DNA of 64,000 nucleotides from Ktedonosporobacter rubrisoli (GTDB lineage: Bacteria; Chloroflexota; Ktedonobacteria; Ktedonobacterales; Ktedonobacteraceae), in the NCBI RefSeq assembly GCF_004208415.1, contig NZ_CP035758.1, forward strand, positions 6,448,001 to 6,512,000, written 5' to 3'. The notes beneath the pieces were generated by a model. It was given only the letters and a program-made list of their open reading frames with translations, was not told the origin of the DNA and made no database searches. The position numbers and the translations under genes were made by a program. This document shows positions 1 through 7,691 of this stretch, piece after piece. The first letter of the stretch is position 1. Every line of letters starts with the position of its first letter.

Positions 1-2
1 TG

Positions 3-476
3 CCGCACACGGCTTTGCCTGGCGCCCAGCTTGTCGCCACACGTATTGTCAAATTACTTATAGACGTTGAATACGAACTGCAAATAGTATCTGGCCCGGC
101 CGCCTTGACGCTTTTACACAACTTACAGGAGAATCAAGAGGCGCGGGTAATCCAAAAAGAGCCACTTGAGGAGCAAGCCTTGCAGGCGGCTCTCAGGCCG
201 GCGCATGACATAGAGGCGTTGCCCTATCTGGCTTTTCTTGCCAGCTATCCTTCGCGCCGTCTTCTGCACATTTTCCCTTATGAGCTGGCTTGCCGCTATC
301 GTTGCGTCCCGGTAGGAGCCGAGCGCCGCGTCCTCACTGTGGCCACCAGCCAGCGGTTAGATAGAGAAGTCATTTCACTCTTTCAGCAAGCGACGCAGCG
401 AACGATCTTTCAGGTGCGCTGCGAGGCCGGCATGATTGAGGAGCTTTTAGGCTACTGGCAACGCACGCTTGTCTAG
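3..476 (+). CDS. MshEN-domain protein, probably 5'-truncated by the window edge
   Basis: The reading frame is open to the left edge. The first usable internal start is TTG at 15 (153 aa), but no ribosome-binding site can be judged, so the gene probably begins outside the window. The C-terminal part (about residues 65-150) has the pattern of the MshEN (GspE/PilB N-terminal) domain: a hydrophobic segment, then FPYELACRYRCVPVG, then LTVATSQRLDREVI. In this family the domain precedes a type II secretion/type IV pilus ATPase or stands alone, and some members bind cyclic di-GMP. No ATPase domain follows here, so this is a stand-alone or C-terminal MshEN unit. The domain call is moderately sure; the function is unknown. 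Confidence 0.6.
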   Translation, partial: PHTALPGAQLVATRIVKLLIDVEYELQIVSGPAALTLLHNLQENQEARVIQKEPLEEQALQAALRPAHDIEALPYLAFLASYPSRRLLHIFPYELACRYRCVPVGAERRVLTVATSQRLDREVISLFQQATQRTIFQVRCEAGMIEELLGYWQRTLV

Positions 477-513
477 CAAGCAAGCCCGGACCGGGCTTTA
501 CCAAACACCACAC

Positions 514-564
514 GAGAGCTCGCCTGGCTGGCAAAGTGCTCAGCTTCAGGTAGAGCTCTCTTTT
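514..564 (+). terminator. Rho-independent terminator after the MshEN gene
   Basis: An 8-bp perfect stem (GAGAGCTC at 514-521 pairing with GAGCTCTC at 553-560) is followed directly by TTTT. A smaller hairpin (AAGCCC/GGGCTT) lies at 482-498 just after the stop codon. Confidence 0.6.
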
Positions 565-582
565 ATGCGTCCTGGCTCGGAG

Positions 583-1296
583 CTAGGCTGCTGACGGGAC
601 GCGCTGGTCCTCATCAGCAATACACAGAACACGACGTAGATTCGTCAGGGCAGCCTGGATACGTTTCTTGAGGGTATTCTCGGAGGTTGTCAGAACGCGC
701 GACATTTCTGCCAGCGTCATTCCATTATAATAATGAAGGACAATAACCACCTTTTGCTTGAACGGCAAGTTATCAACAGCATTGGTAAGATCCCAGCTGC
801 GCTCAAGGTGGCCCTTGTAATGTTCCGCCGCTTGCGCAATACTGTTGATCTCTTGTTCGCAGATTACCTGGCGCTTAAACGCCGTGGAGCGAGCCAGGCG
901 ACGTTTAAAGCTAATACACTGGTTTACCACAATACGCATGAGCCATGGACGTAAAGCCCCCGCTTTACGCAATTCAGGCAAGTGGTGCCAGGCCTGAATC
1001 AGTGCATCCTGTACGACATCTTCGGCGATATCACGATCTCCAACAATCATCGAAGCGGTTCGCAACATTATCGCGCTATATTGCTCAACAATATCGCTAA
1101 AGGCCTCCTGATCTCCTTGCAAAATACGGGTCACTAGCAGCATTTGTTCAGACTTTTCTGCCTTTTCGCTTCCCGTCTGTGAGCTTGCTTGCTCATAGAA
1201 TGTAGGGTCCAGGGCCTCTGGCGGCCCCGAGTCCAAAATAGCGGGTGTGTGGGCTGTAATCATGCGAGTATCCTTGTGCTTGTGTTTACTGTGCAA
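583..1296 (-). CDS. ECF-type RNA polymerase sigma factor
   Basis: A 237-aa sigma-70 family protein of the extracytoplasmic-function class, which directs RNA polymerase to a dedicated promoter set. Region 2 is at about residues 53-133 (AFSDIVEQYSAIMLRTA, then DIAEDVVQDALIQAWHHL) and region 4 at about 172-226 (LPFKQKVVIVLHYYNGMTL, then a helix-turn-helix with TSENTLKKRIQAA). The N-terminal 50 residues are polar and look unstructured. ATG at 1263 (M12) is an alternative start. No anti-sigma gene is adjacent: the next gene on this strand is a membrane permease. A possible sigma-70 promoter precedes it (TTGTTG at 1332-1337 and TATATT at 1309-1314 on the minus strand, 17-bp spacer). Confidence 0.88.
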   Translation of the reverse strand: MHSKHKHKDTRMITAHTPAILDSGPPEALDPTFYEQASSQTGSEKAEKSEQMLLVTRILQGDQEAFSDIVEQYSAIMLRTASMIVGDRDIAEDVVQDALIQAWHHLPELRKAGALRPWLMRIVVNQCISFKRRLARSTAFKRQVICEQEINSIAQAAEHYKGHLERSWDLTNAVDNLPFKQKVVIVLHYYNGMTLAEMSRVLTTSENTLKKRIQAALTNLRRVLCIADEDQRVPSAA

Positions 1297-1496
1297 ACCA
1301 TATGCATAAATATAACATATGATGTGCGTATCAACAAGGCAAATCTACTCATAGAAATTTTGTTGTGTATAGTTTGTTCATACTTTGGGAAGCGAATAAC
1401 CGCAGCAGTAAAAATAGAATTTTTGCTCATAAATACAATTCTACGGCCTGTAGATATCTTGTACGCCAGTTATTAGCTCATGCATTTGTTTCTTAT

Positions 1497-2657
1497 TTAC
1501 GCGTGTGGCTCGCTCTGCTCTTGTTCCAGGGGTTCCAGGGGAAGCGTCCCGGTCCGCTGAAACTGCTCCGGGTGCCCCTGGCGCCATTCGGTCCAGACCG
1601 AGATCAAGATAGCCTGCAGGACGCCAGCAATAGGGGAAGCAAAGAGGGCTCCCCAGATGCCAAAGAGTTCGGCGCCGGCCACAAGAGCAAAGAGGGAGGC
1701 AATGGGATGTAAGCCAACGGCTTTCCCTACGATGCGCGGTCCTACCACTTCGCTTTCAATTACATGTACAATCACAAAATAGACTAAGACGCCAACAGCA
1801 ATCGGCCAGCCTTTGGTCAAGCCAATAAGCACACAGACGGCACCCGAGACCAGGGTACCCAGAACTGGAATAAAGGCCATGGCGAAGGCAAGGGCGCCAA
1901 GGAAGATAGCATAGGGAAGCTGGAAGATAAATTGCATGCCGATCCCGACCAGGAGCGCGATCAGCACGGCAAGCGTAAGCTGTCCACGGATATAGCCGCC
2001 CACGACCCGCTGCAACGTGTCGAGCAGAAAATTGGCCCGCGTCAGGCGTGGGGCATTGCGCCGCACCCAGCTTACGAAGCGCGAGCCATCGATGAGCAGA
2101 TAGATGCTCAGCACGGCCACCACAATGGTATCGATGGCAAAATCGGCAAGGCTGCGCAAGTAGGGTACCGAGTTTTTGGCAAAGTCGCCGGCCTGGGTGA
2201 TCATTTGCTGGCGCGCGGCGGCGATCTGCCCGGGCGTGATGCCAAACTGAGCAAGTCCCTGCTCAATGGAGCGCAAGGGATTATCGGTATTGGGATTGAG
2301 CAACCCCTGGACCGAGTGGATTAACGAGAACGTCTGGTGAACCGTGGCAATGGCAATCAGGTAGAAGAAGACGCTAATCGCGCCAAGAATGACAAGATAG
2401 ACAATCAAAATAGCCATGAGCCGTGGCATGATGCGCTCTAATAGCTTGACAACTGGCGCGAGGGCATAGGCGAACAGGGCGGCAATGGCCAGGAGCAAGA
2501 TGGCCCGAATGATGTGCGAGGCGGCCCAGAGGATCACGGCGATCAAGGCAATCCAGGCTAAAATAGCGAGGGGAATGTCGCGGCGTCTCGCCCATTTAGC
2601 GGCTTGCTCCTCTGTCGGTGGCGGAAAAAATCGGCGCGTCTCTCTAAGCATGTTCAT
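1497..2657 (-). CDS. AI-2E family transporter (PerM/YhhT-like membrane protein)
   Basis: A 386-aa polytopic membrane protein. After a polar N-terminus there are two strong hydrophobic helices (around ILAWIALIAVILWAASHII and the following ALLLAIAALFAYALAPV), then further membrane segments in the C-terminal half with the conserved GPRIVGKAVGLHP-type loop and a final ELFGIWGALFASPIAGV segment, all typical of the AI-2E/PerM family. Members export small molecules or ions; the autoinducer-2 name comes from one E. coli protein, so the substrate here is unknown. ATG at 2657, preceded by AGGGTAAG, is chosen over an upstream TTG at 2681; ATG at 2651 is also possible. The gene lies tail-to-head with the ECF sigma gene, with a gap of about 200 bp. 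Confidence 0.88.
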   Translation of the reverse strand: MNMLRETRRFFPPPTEEQAAKWARRRDIPLAILAWIALIAVILWAASHIIRAILLLAIAALFAYALAPVVKLLERIMPRLMAILIVYLVILGAISVFFYLIAIATVHQTFSLIHSVQGLLNPNTDNPLRSIEQGLAQFGITPGQIAAARQQMITQAGDFAKNSVPYLRSLADFAIDTIVVAVLSIYLLIDGSRFVSWVRRNAPRLTRANFLLDTLQRVVGGYIRGQLTLAVLIALLVGIGMQFIFQLPYAIFLGALAFAMAFIPVLGTLVSGAVCVLIGLTKGWPIAVGVLVYFVIVHVIESEVVGPRIVGKAVGLHPIASLFALVAGAELFGIWGALFASPIAGVLQAILISVWTEWRQGHPEQFQRTGTLPLEPLEQEQSEPHA

Positions 2658-2881
2658 TTCTGGCTTACCCTGGTTTCTCAATTGCCTAACCCGTAAAGCT
2701 GTCAGCTGTTACAGTTCTCTTGCTGTCTATCTTAAATGCATGCCACTATAATACGCTATCTCTCAATTTCGCGCCAGTCCTCTGAGAAATTTTTCCAGGG
2801 CCTTACCACGCAGATTTTGCACCCTCCACTTTCAGATACAATGCATCGCTCTGCTTGATAATCGCAGGCCCGGCTAAGTGC

Positions 2882-3991
2882 TTACTTGAAAAGAGGATAT
2901 TGGCGCACTTCTTGCATGAGCCGCTTCACCCCATAATGAAAATAGGTAAGATCAATCTCGGCCCCGCAAGCCCGGCGTCCATTGCTACGAGCCGCCATAC
3001 ATGCTGTAAATAGGCCTCCAAAGGGCTCCCACACGACATCGCCCTCATCCGAAGAGGCGCTAATGATCATAGCCATAAGATCAAGCGGCTTCTGATTGAG
3101 ATGAAGCGCCTTTCCATTGTCACCATTGCTCTTAAAGCGCTCGCTGCCGTGAAGGGCGTTGCGCTCCCACACATTGGTAAAGCCATGAGGGCAGCTAAAT
3201 TTAGCGCGCATGCGGGTCCATTGTTCCAGGGAGCCGGGGTTCTTGCCATCGAGCGAAAAATATGGCCGTCCTGCAGGGTCGCCATGGATGTTGGCATATT
3301 CCTGCAATTTTACAAACATCTCGGGAGGAGGGAAGTACCAGAGGTGGCCCTGATCGAAATACTTACGTGTGGCAACATTTGCCCCGCCGCACGCCTCATT
3401 TGCTTTGTAAATGGGAAGACCGGTGCGCTTCCATTCCTGTAGCAGCCATGTCTTGAGCTCAAGACCATTGATACGAGCTTCATAGATATACTGCACACAC
3501 ACTTCAGAAACAACGGGAAAACGCCTGATTTTAGGAGTATTGACATTGCCGGCAATATGGCCCTTTCCCTTATTCCAAATATTGGCATTCATATAACGCC
3601 AACCATACTTTTCAAGAATTGGGTGAACAGTGGCCCACCCGATCTCTGAGTTCAAGAACCATAGAGTTGTAGATGGTGTTGCCCGTTTTGACCAGGCAGC
3701 GATATGCGGCTCATACCATTGGGGCAGAGCCAGGTGATCTGAAGTGTCACCTTCAAAGCCGAGGACACCATAACCGCCATCAGAGACAATTACTGTTGGT
3801 GTATCCCATTGATGATAATGCTCAAGGCTATCGCCTAACTGGACAGAAATAAAATCATCAGCCCAGGCCGTTAGGCCCGCTTAGCTTGCTTCAATCTCTT
3901 TGACAGTACGTCTCCGTCCCACAGTACTTGTTGGTATGTGCCTTCTCTTTGCTGAACTTCCTACGAGTGCTTCCACGTTCTCCATACGCAT
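2882..3991 (-). pseudogene. DNA methyltransferase-family gene interrupted by an in-frame stop
   Basis: The frame starts at ATG 3991, preceded by a good GAGGGGTGA ribosome-binding site, and reads a basic 36-residue N-terminus (GSSAKRRHIPTS, then GRRRTVKEIEAS). It then meets TAA at 3883-3881. The same frame continues for 333 more codons with family-typical sequence: GDSLEHYHQW, TVIVSDGGYGVLGFEGDT (the motif IV region, DGGY where classical enzymes have DPPY), ATPSTTLWF, NSEIGWATVHP, AGNVNTPKIRRFPVV, ANEACGGANVATRKY, GDPAGRPYFSLDG, and the motif I-like LHLNQKPLDLMAMI plus VVWEPFGGL near the C-terminus. No ATG, GTG or TTG occurs between the stop and TTG at 3655, which lies after the catalytic-loop motif, so reinitiation would lose it. 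This looks like an amino-methyltransferase killed by a point mutation; a sequencing error is the alternative. Confidence 0.75.
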
Positions 3992-4236
3992 GTTAGATCA
4001 CCCCTCATTAATAATGTAAGAGGATACATAGTGTAGCAGATTCTTATAGAGTATCAATATCTTCCTCGACCTATCGATAATAGTCTATTCTCGCAATCTT
4101 TTTTTACGCACATTTGTAAACCAACACATTCCCCTTACTGTTGCCTACGCAACGATCTTGCCCCTTTGCTGATTGCTCAAAGCGTTGGCATCCCTTACTC
4201 TTCTAAATGAAATAGAAATATAAGGAAGGTGTATTT

Positions 4237-4653
4237 ATGGCACACATACTTTCTGCTTGGGCTAAAGAGTTTCTCCGCGAAGCCCGTCTTGCCGTCGTTA
4301 GCACTTTGAACAAAGATGGCAGTTCCCATCTGGCCTCGGTCTGGTATATGCTGGCCGATGATGGCACGCTCGTCTTGACAACCGGGGGACATAGCCAGAA
4401 AGCGCGCAATCTGCGGCGCGATCCCCGCATCGCCCTCTGTGTGGGAGAGGCAAATCGCTCGGTCAGCCTCTACGGAACCGTGACGATCAGCGAGGATCAG
4501 ACGCGCGTGCGGCAGGATCTTGAACGGCTGCTAGAACACTATATGAAAGATGCGGGGCTAAGGCAGCAAGCGCTCACGGGCCTACTCCAGCGCTCTCCCA
4601 TTGTCCTCCATTTCAGGCCCGAAAAAGTTACCGAATTTGCCGGAATGGCGTAG
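4237..4653 (+). CDS. Pyridoxamine-phosphate-oxidase-like split-barrel (FMN/F420-type) protein
   Basis: A 138-aa single-domain PPOX-fold protein. The start ATG follows AAGGAAGGTG. The pattern AWAKEFLREARLAVVSTLNKDG, then HLASVWYMLADDGTLVLTT, KARNLRRDPRIALCV and YGTVTISED is that of the PPOX class F420-dependent family (Rv1155-like), in which flavin or F420 binds between two split barrels of a dimer. The reductase substrate cannot be inferred. It stands alone, followed by a 14-bp-stem hairpin. A second, divergent family member is at 43496-44137. Confidence 0.85.
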   Translation: MAHILSAWAKEFLREARLAVVSTLNKDGSSHLASVWYMLADDGTLVLTTGGHSQKARNLRRDPRIALCVGEANRSVSLYGTVTISEDQTRVRQDLERLLEHYMKDAGLRQQALTGLLQRSPIVLHFRPEKVTEFAGMA

Positions 4654-4680
4654 TTTCGCGATCCCGGATACTCACGAAAC

Positions 4681-4719
4681 GAGATTGGAGCGGCTGGCGC
4701 CTCGTGCCGCTCCAATCTC
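4681..4719 (+). terminator. Strong hairpin downstream of the split-barrel gene
   Basis: A perfect 14-bp stem (4681-4694 with 4706-4719, 11-nt loop) lies 28 nt after the stop codon. It lacks a T-run, so it could end or stabilise the transcript. Confidence 0.5.
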
Positions 4720-4863
4720 AATGTTAGTTGGTTCTCGCTCGCGGCAAGCCGAACACTGGCGAACAGCTCGATACTCTGTGAGACGTGCGGCTTGAAAAAG
4801 TTTATGGGACGAAACACTTACCATTCCAGCAGAGAAGGTTGCGCGGGAAGAAAAAGTCGCAAC

Positions 4864-4890
4864 AAAAAAGGAGAGGCGTGAGGCCTCTCC
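4864..4890 (-). terminator. Terminator hairpin beside the tRNA-Gln 3' remnant
   Basis: Read on the minus strand: stem GGAGAGGC/GCCTCTCC (4890-4883 and 4877-4870) followed by TTTTTT. It sits immediately 3' of the displaced tRNA-Gln half, so it may be the original terminator of the tRNA before an element inserted. Confidence 0.6.
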
Positions 4891-4891
4891 A

Positions 4892-4937
4892 TGGCTAGGG
4901 TGCAGGGATTCGAATCCCAATTAACTGATCCAGAGTC
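4892..4937 (-). repeat. tRNA-Gln 3'-half remnant (attachment-site-like direct repeat)
   Basis: 46 bp match the 3' part of the intact tRNA-Gln (6107-6152) with two mismatches, covering the anticodon loop, variable region, T arm, acceptor 3' strand, discriminator and CCA. Identity stops abruptly inside the anticodon arm, where many tyrosine-recombinase crossover sites lie. The two copies are in direct orientation, 1,215 bp apart. Confidence 0.8.
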
Positions 4938-5099
4938 GTTCGACAATTCCAGGAACAACTTGAAGCCAAGGAAAAGAGCTTACATGGTATAAGGCTAAGA
5001 ACGTAAATCCCGCTAGCACACCTTACATTCCTGAAACCAGTATGTTATCATTATTAGGTGATATGTGGCCTATGGACTGGACACAAGGAGGAAGAACCA

Positions 5100-5885
5100 A
5101 TGGCAACCATCGAAGAACGACTACAAGCCCTTGAACGAGAACACGAACGACTACAAGCCCTTGAACGAGAGCACGCCCAACTCAAGAAAACAATCGAACT
5201 GCAAACCATTGCAATACGCGCTCTTGCCTCAAAAGAAGCTTTTGAGAAACTACAAGAAACCGTTGAAAAATCGCAGGAGCAAAACGGCAAGTTATTCGAT
5301 GTTCTCAACAACCATAATATTTTCACGAATGAACGACTAGCAGACATCCAGAACCAAATCATTGAAACCGATGGCAAAGTCGCTGGATTACAGGCCGAGA
5401 TGCGCCAACGCTTCACTGAAACCGATGGCAAAGTCGCTGGCTTGCAAACCGAGATGCGCCAAAGTCTCACCGAGATACGCCAACACCTTGCTGAAACCGA
5501 TGGCAAGGTCGCTGGCTTGCAAACCGAGATGCGCCAGCGCTTCACTGAAACCGATGGTAAGGTCGCTGGATTACAAACCGAGATGCGCCAAAGTCTCACC
5601 GAGATACGCCAACACCTTGCTGAAACCGATGGTAAGGTCGCTGGATTACAAACCGAGATGCGCCAGCGCTTCACTGAAACCGATGGCAAGGTCGCTGGAT
5701 TACAAACCGAGATGCGCCAGCGCTTCACTGAAGCAGATGGCAAGGTCGCTGGCTTACAGGCCGAGATGCGCCAGCGCTTCACTGAAGCAGATGGCAAAGT
5801 CGCTGGCTTGCAAACTGACATGCTCCAAGGTTTCGCAGAACATACGACACTACTGCAACAAATTCTTGCACGCCTACCAGAATAG
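5100..5885 (+). CDS. Coiled-coil protein with eight 18/25-residue repeats
   Basis: A 261-aa, highly charged and fully helical-looking protein. ATG 5100 is preceded by AAGGAGGAAGAACC and is preferred to GTG at 5058. Residues 1-85 form a Leu/Glu-rich coiled coil with a short internal duplication (ERLQALEREHERLQALEREH). From about residue 89 eight units begin with E(T/A)DGKVAGLQ(T/A)EMRQ. Most are 18 residues long; two are 25, extended by TEIRQHLA-type sequence. The lengths 18 (11+7) and 25 (18+7) fit a hendecad/heptad coiled coil and differ by one heptad. The DNA repeats are nearly identical, so copy number can change by recombination. There is no signal peptide, membrane segment or enzymatic motif, and the function is not recognised. 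It is the only gene of the tRNA-Gln-bounded element. Confidence 0.75.
   Translation: MATIEERLQALEREHERLQALEREHAQLKKTIELQTIAIRALASKEAFEKLQETVEKSQEQNGKLFDVLNNHNIFTNERLADIQNQIIETDGKVAGLQAEMRQRFTETDGKVAGLQTEMRQSLTEIRQHLAETDGKVAGLQTEMRQRFTETDGKVAGLQTEMRQSLTEIRQHLAETDGKVAGLQTEMRQRFTETDGKVAGLQTEMRQRFTEADGKVAGLQAEMRQRFTEADGKVAGLQTDMLQGFAEHTTLLQQILARLPE
5364..5830 (+). repeat. In-frame tandem repeats (54- and 75-bp units)
   Basis: Eight near-identical units inside the coiled-coil gene, each starting with GAAACCGATGGCAA or a close variant. Two units carry an extra 21 bp. The unit lengths are multiples of 3, so expansion or contraction keeps the frame. Confidence 0.85.
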
Positions 5886-5898
5886 AACAAAGCACCGG

Positions 5899-5934
5899 AA
5901 AAAAGCCTTAGCCACGTCGGTTAAGGCTTTTCTT
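5899..5934 (+). terminator. Rho-independent terminator of the coiled-coil gene
   Basis: A 13-bp stem with one mismatch (5901-5913 with 5919-5931), loop ACGTC, followed by a T-rich stretch (CTTTTCTT). Confidence 0.75.
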
Positions 5935-6039
5935 ACTAGAACACGATATATCTGATTTATCATCAACTATAACAGCCATAACCTCAGCAGTACATTTAGC
6001 AGAAAAAGCCCGGTCAGTTGACTTGTGAAGCCAAAAATG

Positions 6040-6078
6040 GGCAAAAAATAGCACTCCTTCCATCTTCTGAAAGAGTGC
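6040..6078 (-). terminator. Terminator of tRNA-Gln
   Basis: On the minus strand, stem AGCACTC/GAGTGCT is followed by ATTTTTTG, about 30 nt after the tRNA 3' end. Confidence 0.65.
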
Positions 6079-6106
6079 TTGAGTCAGTTCTAAAAGACAA
6101 TCCATC

Positions 6107-6180
6107 TGGCTGGGGTGCAGGGATTCGAACCCCAATTAACTGATCCAGAGTCAGCCGTCCTACCATTGAACGACACCCCA
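6107..6180 (-). tRNA. tRNA-Gln (anticodon CTG), CCA encoded
   Basis: Read 6180 to 6107 it folds as a complete cloverleaf: acceptor TGGGGTG with CACCCCA, D arm with GTTCAATGGTAGGAC, anticodon stem GCTGA/TCAGT with loop CTCTGGA (anticodon CTG, reading CAG), T arm with GGTTCGAATCC, discriminator G and an encoded CCA. Its 3' half is duplicated at 4892-4937, so this intact tRNA appears to have been rebuilt at one end of an inserted element. Confidence 0.95.
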
Positions 6181-6381
6181 AAGTGCTTTCTCAACAGCAC
6201 GGTTATAATACACGAAGTTGGGGGTTCTTGTCAAGCGCCTTTTTGGGGAAGAGCCAAGGTTCATTGAAAATGCCATCCCTTCGGCTCACCAAAAAGCCAA
6301 GAAAAGGAAGGCCGAAAGCGCTTCCTCACCATGCCAAAGAGGACCATGAAAACGAGGGCGAGGACCGCGCTAATCATTGAT

Positions 6382-6410
6382 ACAAGGTTACATTCAAGAA
6401 GTAACCTTGT
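6382..6410 (-). terminator. Hairpin after the amidohydrolase gene
   Basis: A perfect 10-bp stem (ACAAGGTTAC/GTAACCTTGT, 9-nt loop) lies 10 nt past the amidohydrolase stop. It has no T-run. Confidence 0.5.
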
Positions 6411-6419
6411 ACAGGTTGC

Positions 6420-7370
6420 TTACGCACTCTCGATTCCCAGCACAGATGAGGCGTTCTTGTCAAGAATGCGCTGTGCATCGGCGAAGGGCAACCCAGCACG
6501 TTCAATATAGTTCACGGAGCGCTCATACAACTCACCTGAAAGATAGGGAAAATCAGTACCAAGTACAAGCCGATCAGCCCCAAGCGCTTCATAGGCGCTC
6601 CGCAGCGCGGGAATGTAGAAATGGCCCACCGTGTCATACCACATACGTCTTGCCTGAATACTGGGTAGCTCGGGGACGGCAGGTGCCGTCCAGCTATACT
6701 GGTTGTCCAGGCGCTGTATGAGCAGTGGCAATGCTCCACCCAGATGTGAGTTAATAATTTTAACACGTGGATAGCGTTGAGGAATTCCTTTAATGATCAG
6801 ATGAGTCACAGCAATGGTATCTTCGATAGGGGCACCTATTGGCCAGGTAAGCCCATAGGGGGTAATGAGCGGTGAGCAGGCACCCATCCCCTCTGGATGG
6901 ATATAAAGCACGGTTGCACGCCGATTCAGTTCGGCAAACCAGGGTTCAAACGCCGGGTCAGCCAGTGAACGGCCAAGCACGGAGGTACCCATTGTGACTC
7001 CTATGAAGCCGGGCATATTGAGTGCTCGCTCCATCTCTTCCAGTGATGCATCGACGTGTGGCAGTGGAGTGGCTGCAAAGGCAGCAAAACGTGTGGGATA
7101 GCGCCGCACAAGGTCAGCATAAAGATCATTCACCGCTCTGGCAGCTTCTACAGAATGGGCCTTTTGTTCAAAGTACGGAAACTGTGGAGAGACTGAGAGC
7201 ACTTGCATCTGCACATGGGACCTGTCCATTAATGCAAAGCGGGCTTCTAACTCGACCTGGCTATCACCAGCCCCCATATCGCGTGCGGAACTAGTTTTCT
7301 CACTCCCGAAATGCTCTAAGAGATCTAAATAGCTGTCAGGAAAGTAGTGAGCATGAACATCAATACGCAT
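6420..7370 (-). CDS. Amidohydrolase family protein (ACMSD-like metal-dependent hydrolase/decarboxylase)
   Basis: A 316-aa TIM-barrel protein of the Amidohydrolase_2 family. The start has AAGAAGGATACC before ATG. Metal-ligand motifs are visible: HAH at residues 6-8, a His in YIHPEG, the NSHLGGALP motif, and the catalytic Asp in GTDFPY. Relatives include aminocarboxymuconate-semialdehyde decarboxylase and gamma-resorcylate decarboxylase, which use Zn or Mn to decarboxylate aromatic or unsaturated acids. Motif order fits, but substrate specificity cannot be read from sequence. The gene stands alone between the tRNA and a long gene-poor upstream region. Confidence 0.85.
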   Translation of the reverse strand: MRIDVHAHYFPDSYLDLLEHFGSEKTSSARDMGAGDSQVELEARFALMDRSHVQMQVLSVSPQFPYFEQKAHSVEAARAVNDLYADLVRRYPTRFAAFAATPLPHVDASLEEMERALNMPGFIGVTMGTSVLGRSLADPAFEPWFAELNRRATVLYIHPEGMGACSPLITPYGLTWPIGAPIEDTIAVTHLIIKGIPQRYPRVKIINSHLGGALPLLIQRLDNQYSWTAPAVPELPSIQARRMWYDTVGHFYIPALRSAYEALGADRLVLGTDFPYLSGELYERSVNYIERAGLPFADAQRILDKNASSVLGIESA

Positions 7371-7691
7371 GGTATCCTTCTTTTTAGAAACTTAGAAACG
7401 TTTTCATCTCATCTCTGTTCTAGTATAGATGAGAGGAGCGTGATTGGCACTGAACCTTTGTTCAGTTCATTACCTGACAAAAGAAACAGTGAAAAAGTAA
7501 GTAGACGTCACATGCTCTCTGTGAGAAGATTTTCTAAGTTCATCTCAGCCCTTCCTTGCGGTTATCTCGTTGCCCATCCCGTGGGCAATTTCGACTCCTT
7601 CCCTCCCTCCTGGCAATGTCACTGATCCTAACAGCGCCTTTTTGGTGAAGAGCTAGAAATTGGGGGGCGGTCCCACCTTTGCGAAGTTTGC

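Larger units (their letters stand above)
4938..6106. mobile_element. Putative 1.2-kb tRNA-Gln-inserted element with one coiled-coil gene
   Basis: The segment is bounded by direct 46-bp copies of the tRNA-Gln 3' half, as expected for site-specific integration downstream of a tRNA. It carries only one recognisable gene (5100-5885) and a hairpin terminator. No integrase, excisionase or replication gene is present, so it is either a satellite mobilised in trans or a deletion remnant. The layout is seen directly; mobility is inferred. Confidence 0.55.

Noticed and set aside
3067..3655. Separate shorter genes inside the methyltransferase locus, including a start at TTG 3655
   Set aside because: The same frame continues upstream with family sequence through 3991; TTG 3655 has no ribosome-binding site and would remove the catalytic-loop motif.
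5054..5955. Long open frames on both strands across the coiled-coil repeat
   Set aside because: They are produced by repeat periodicity (Lys/Pro/Cys- or Trp/Arg/Ile-rich readings). Only the frame from 5100 has a ribosome-binding site and sensible composition.
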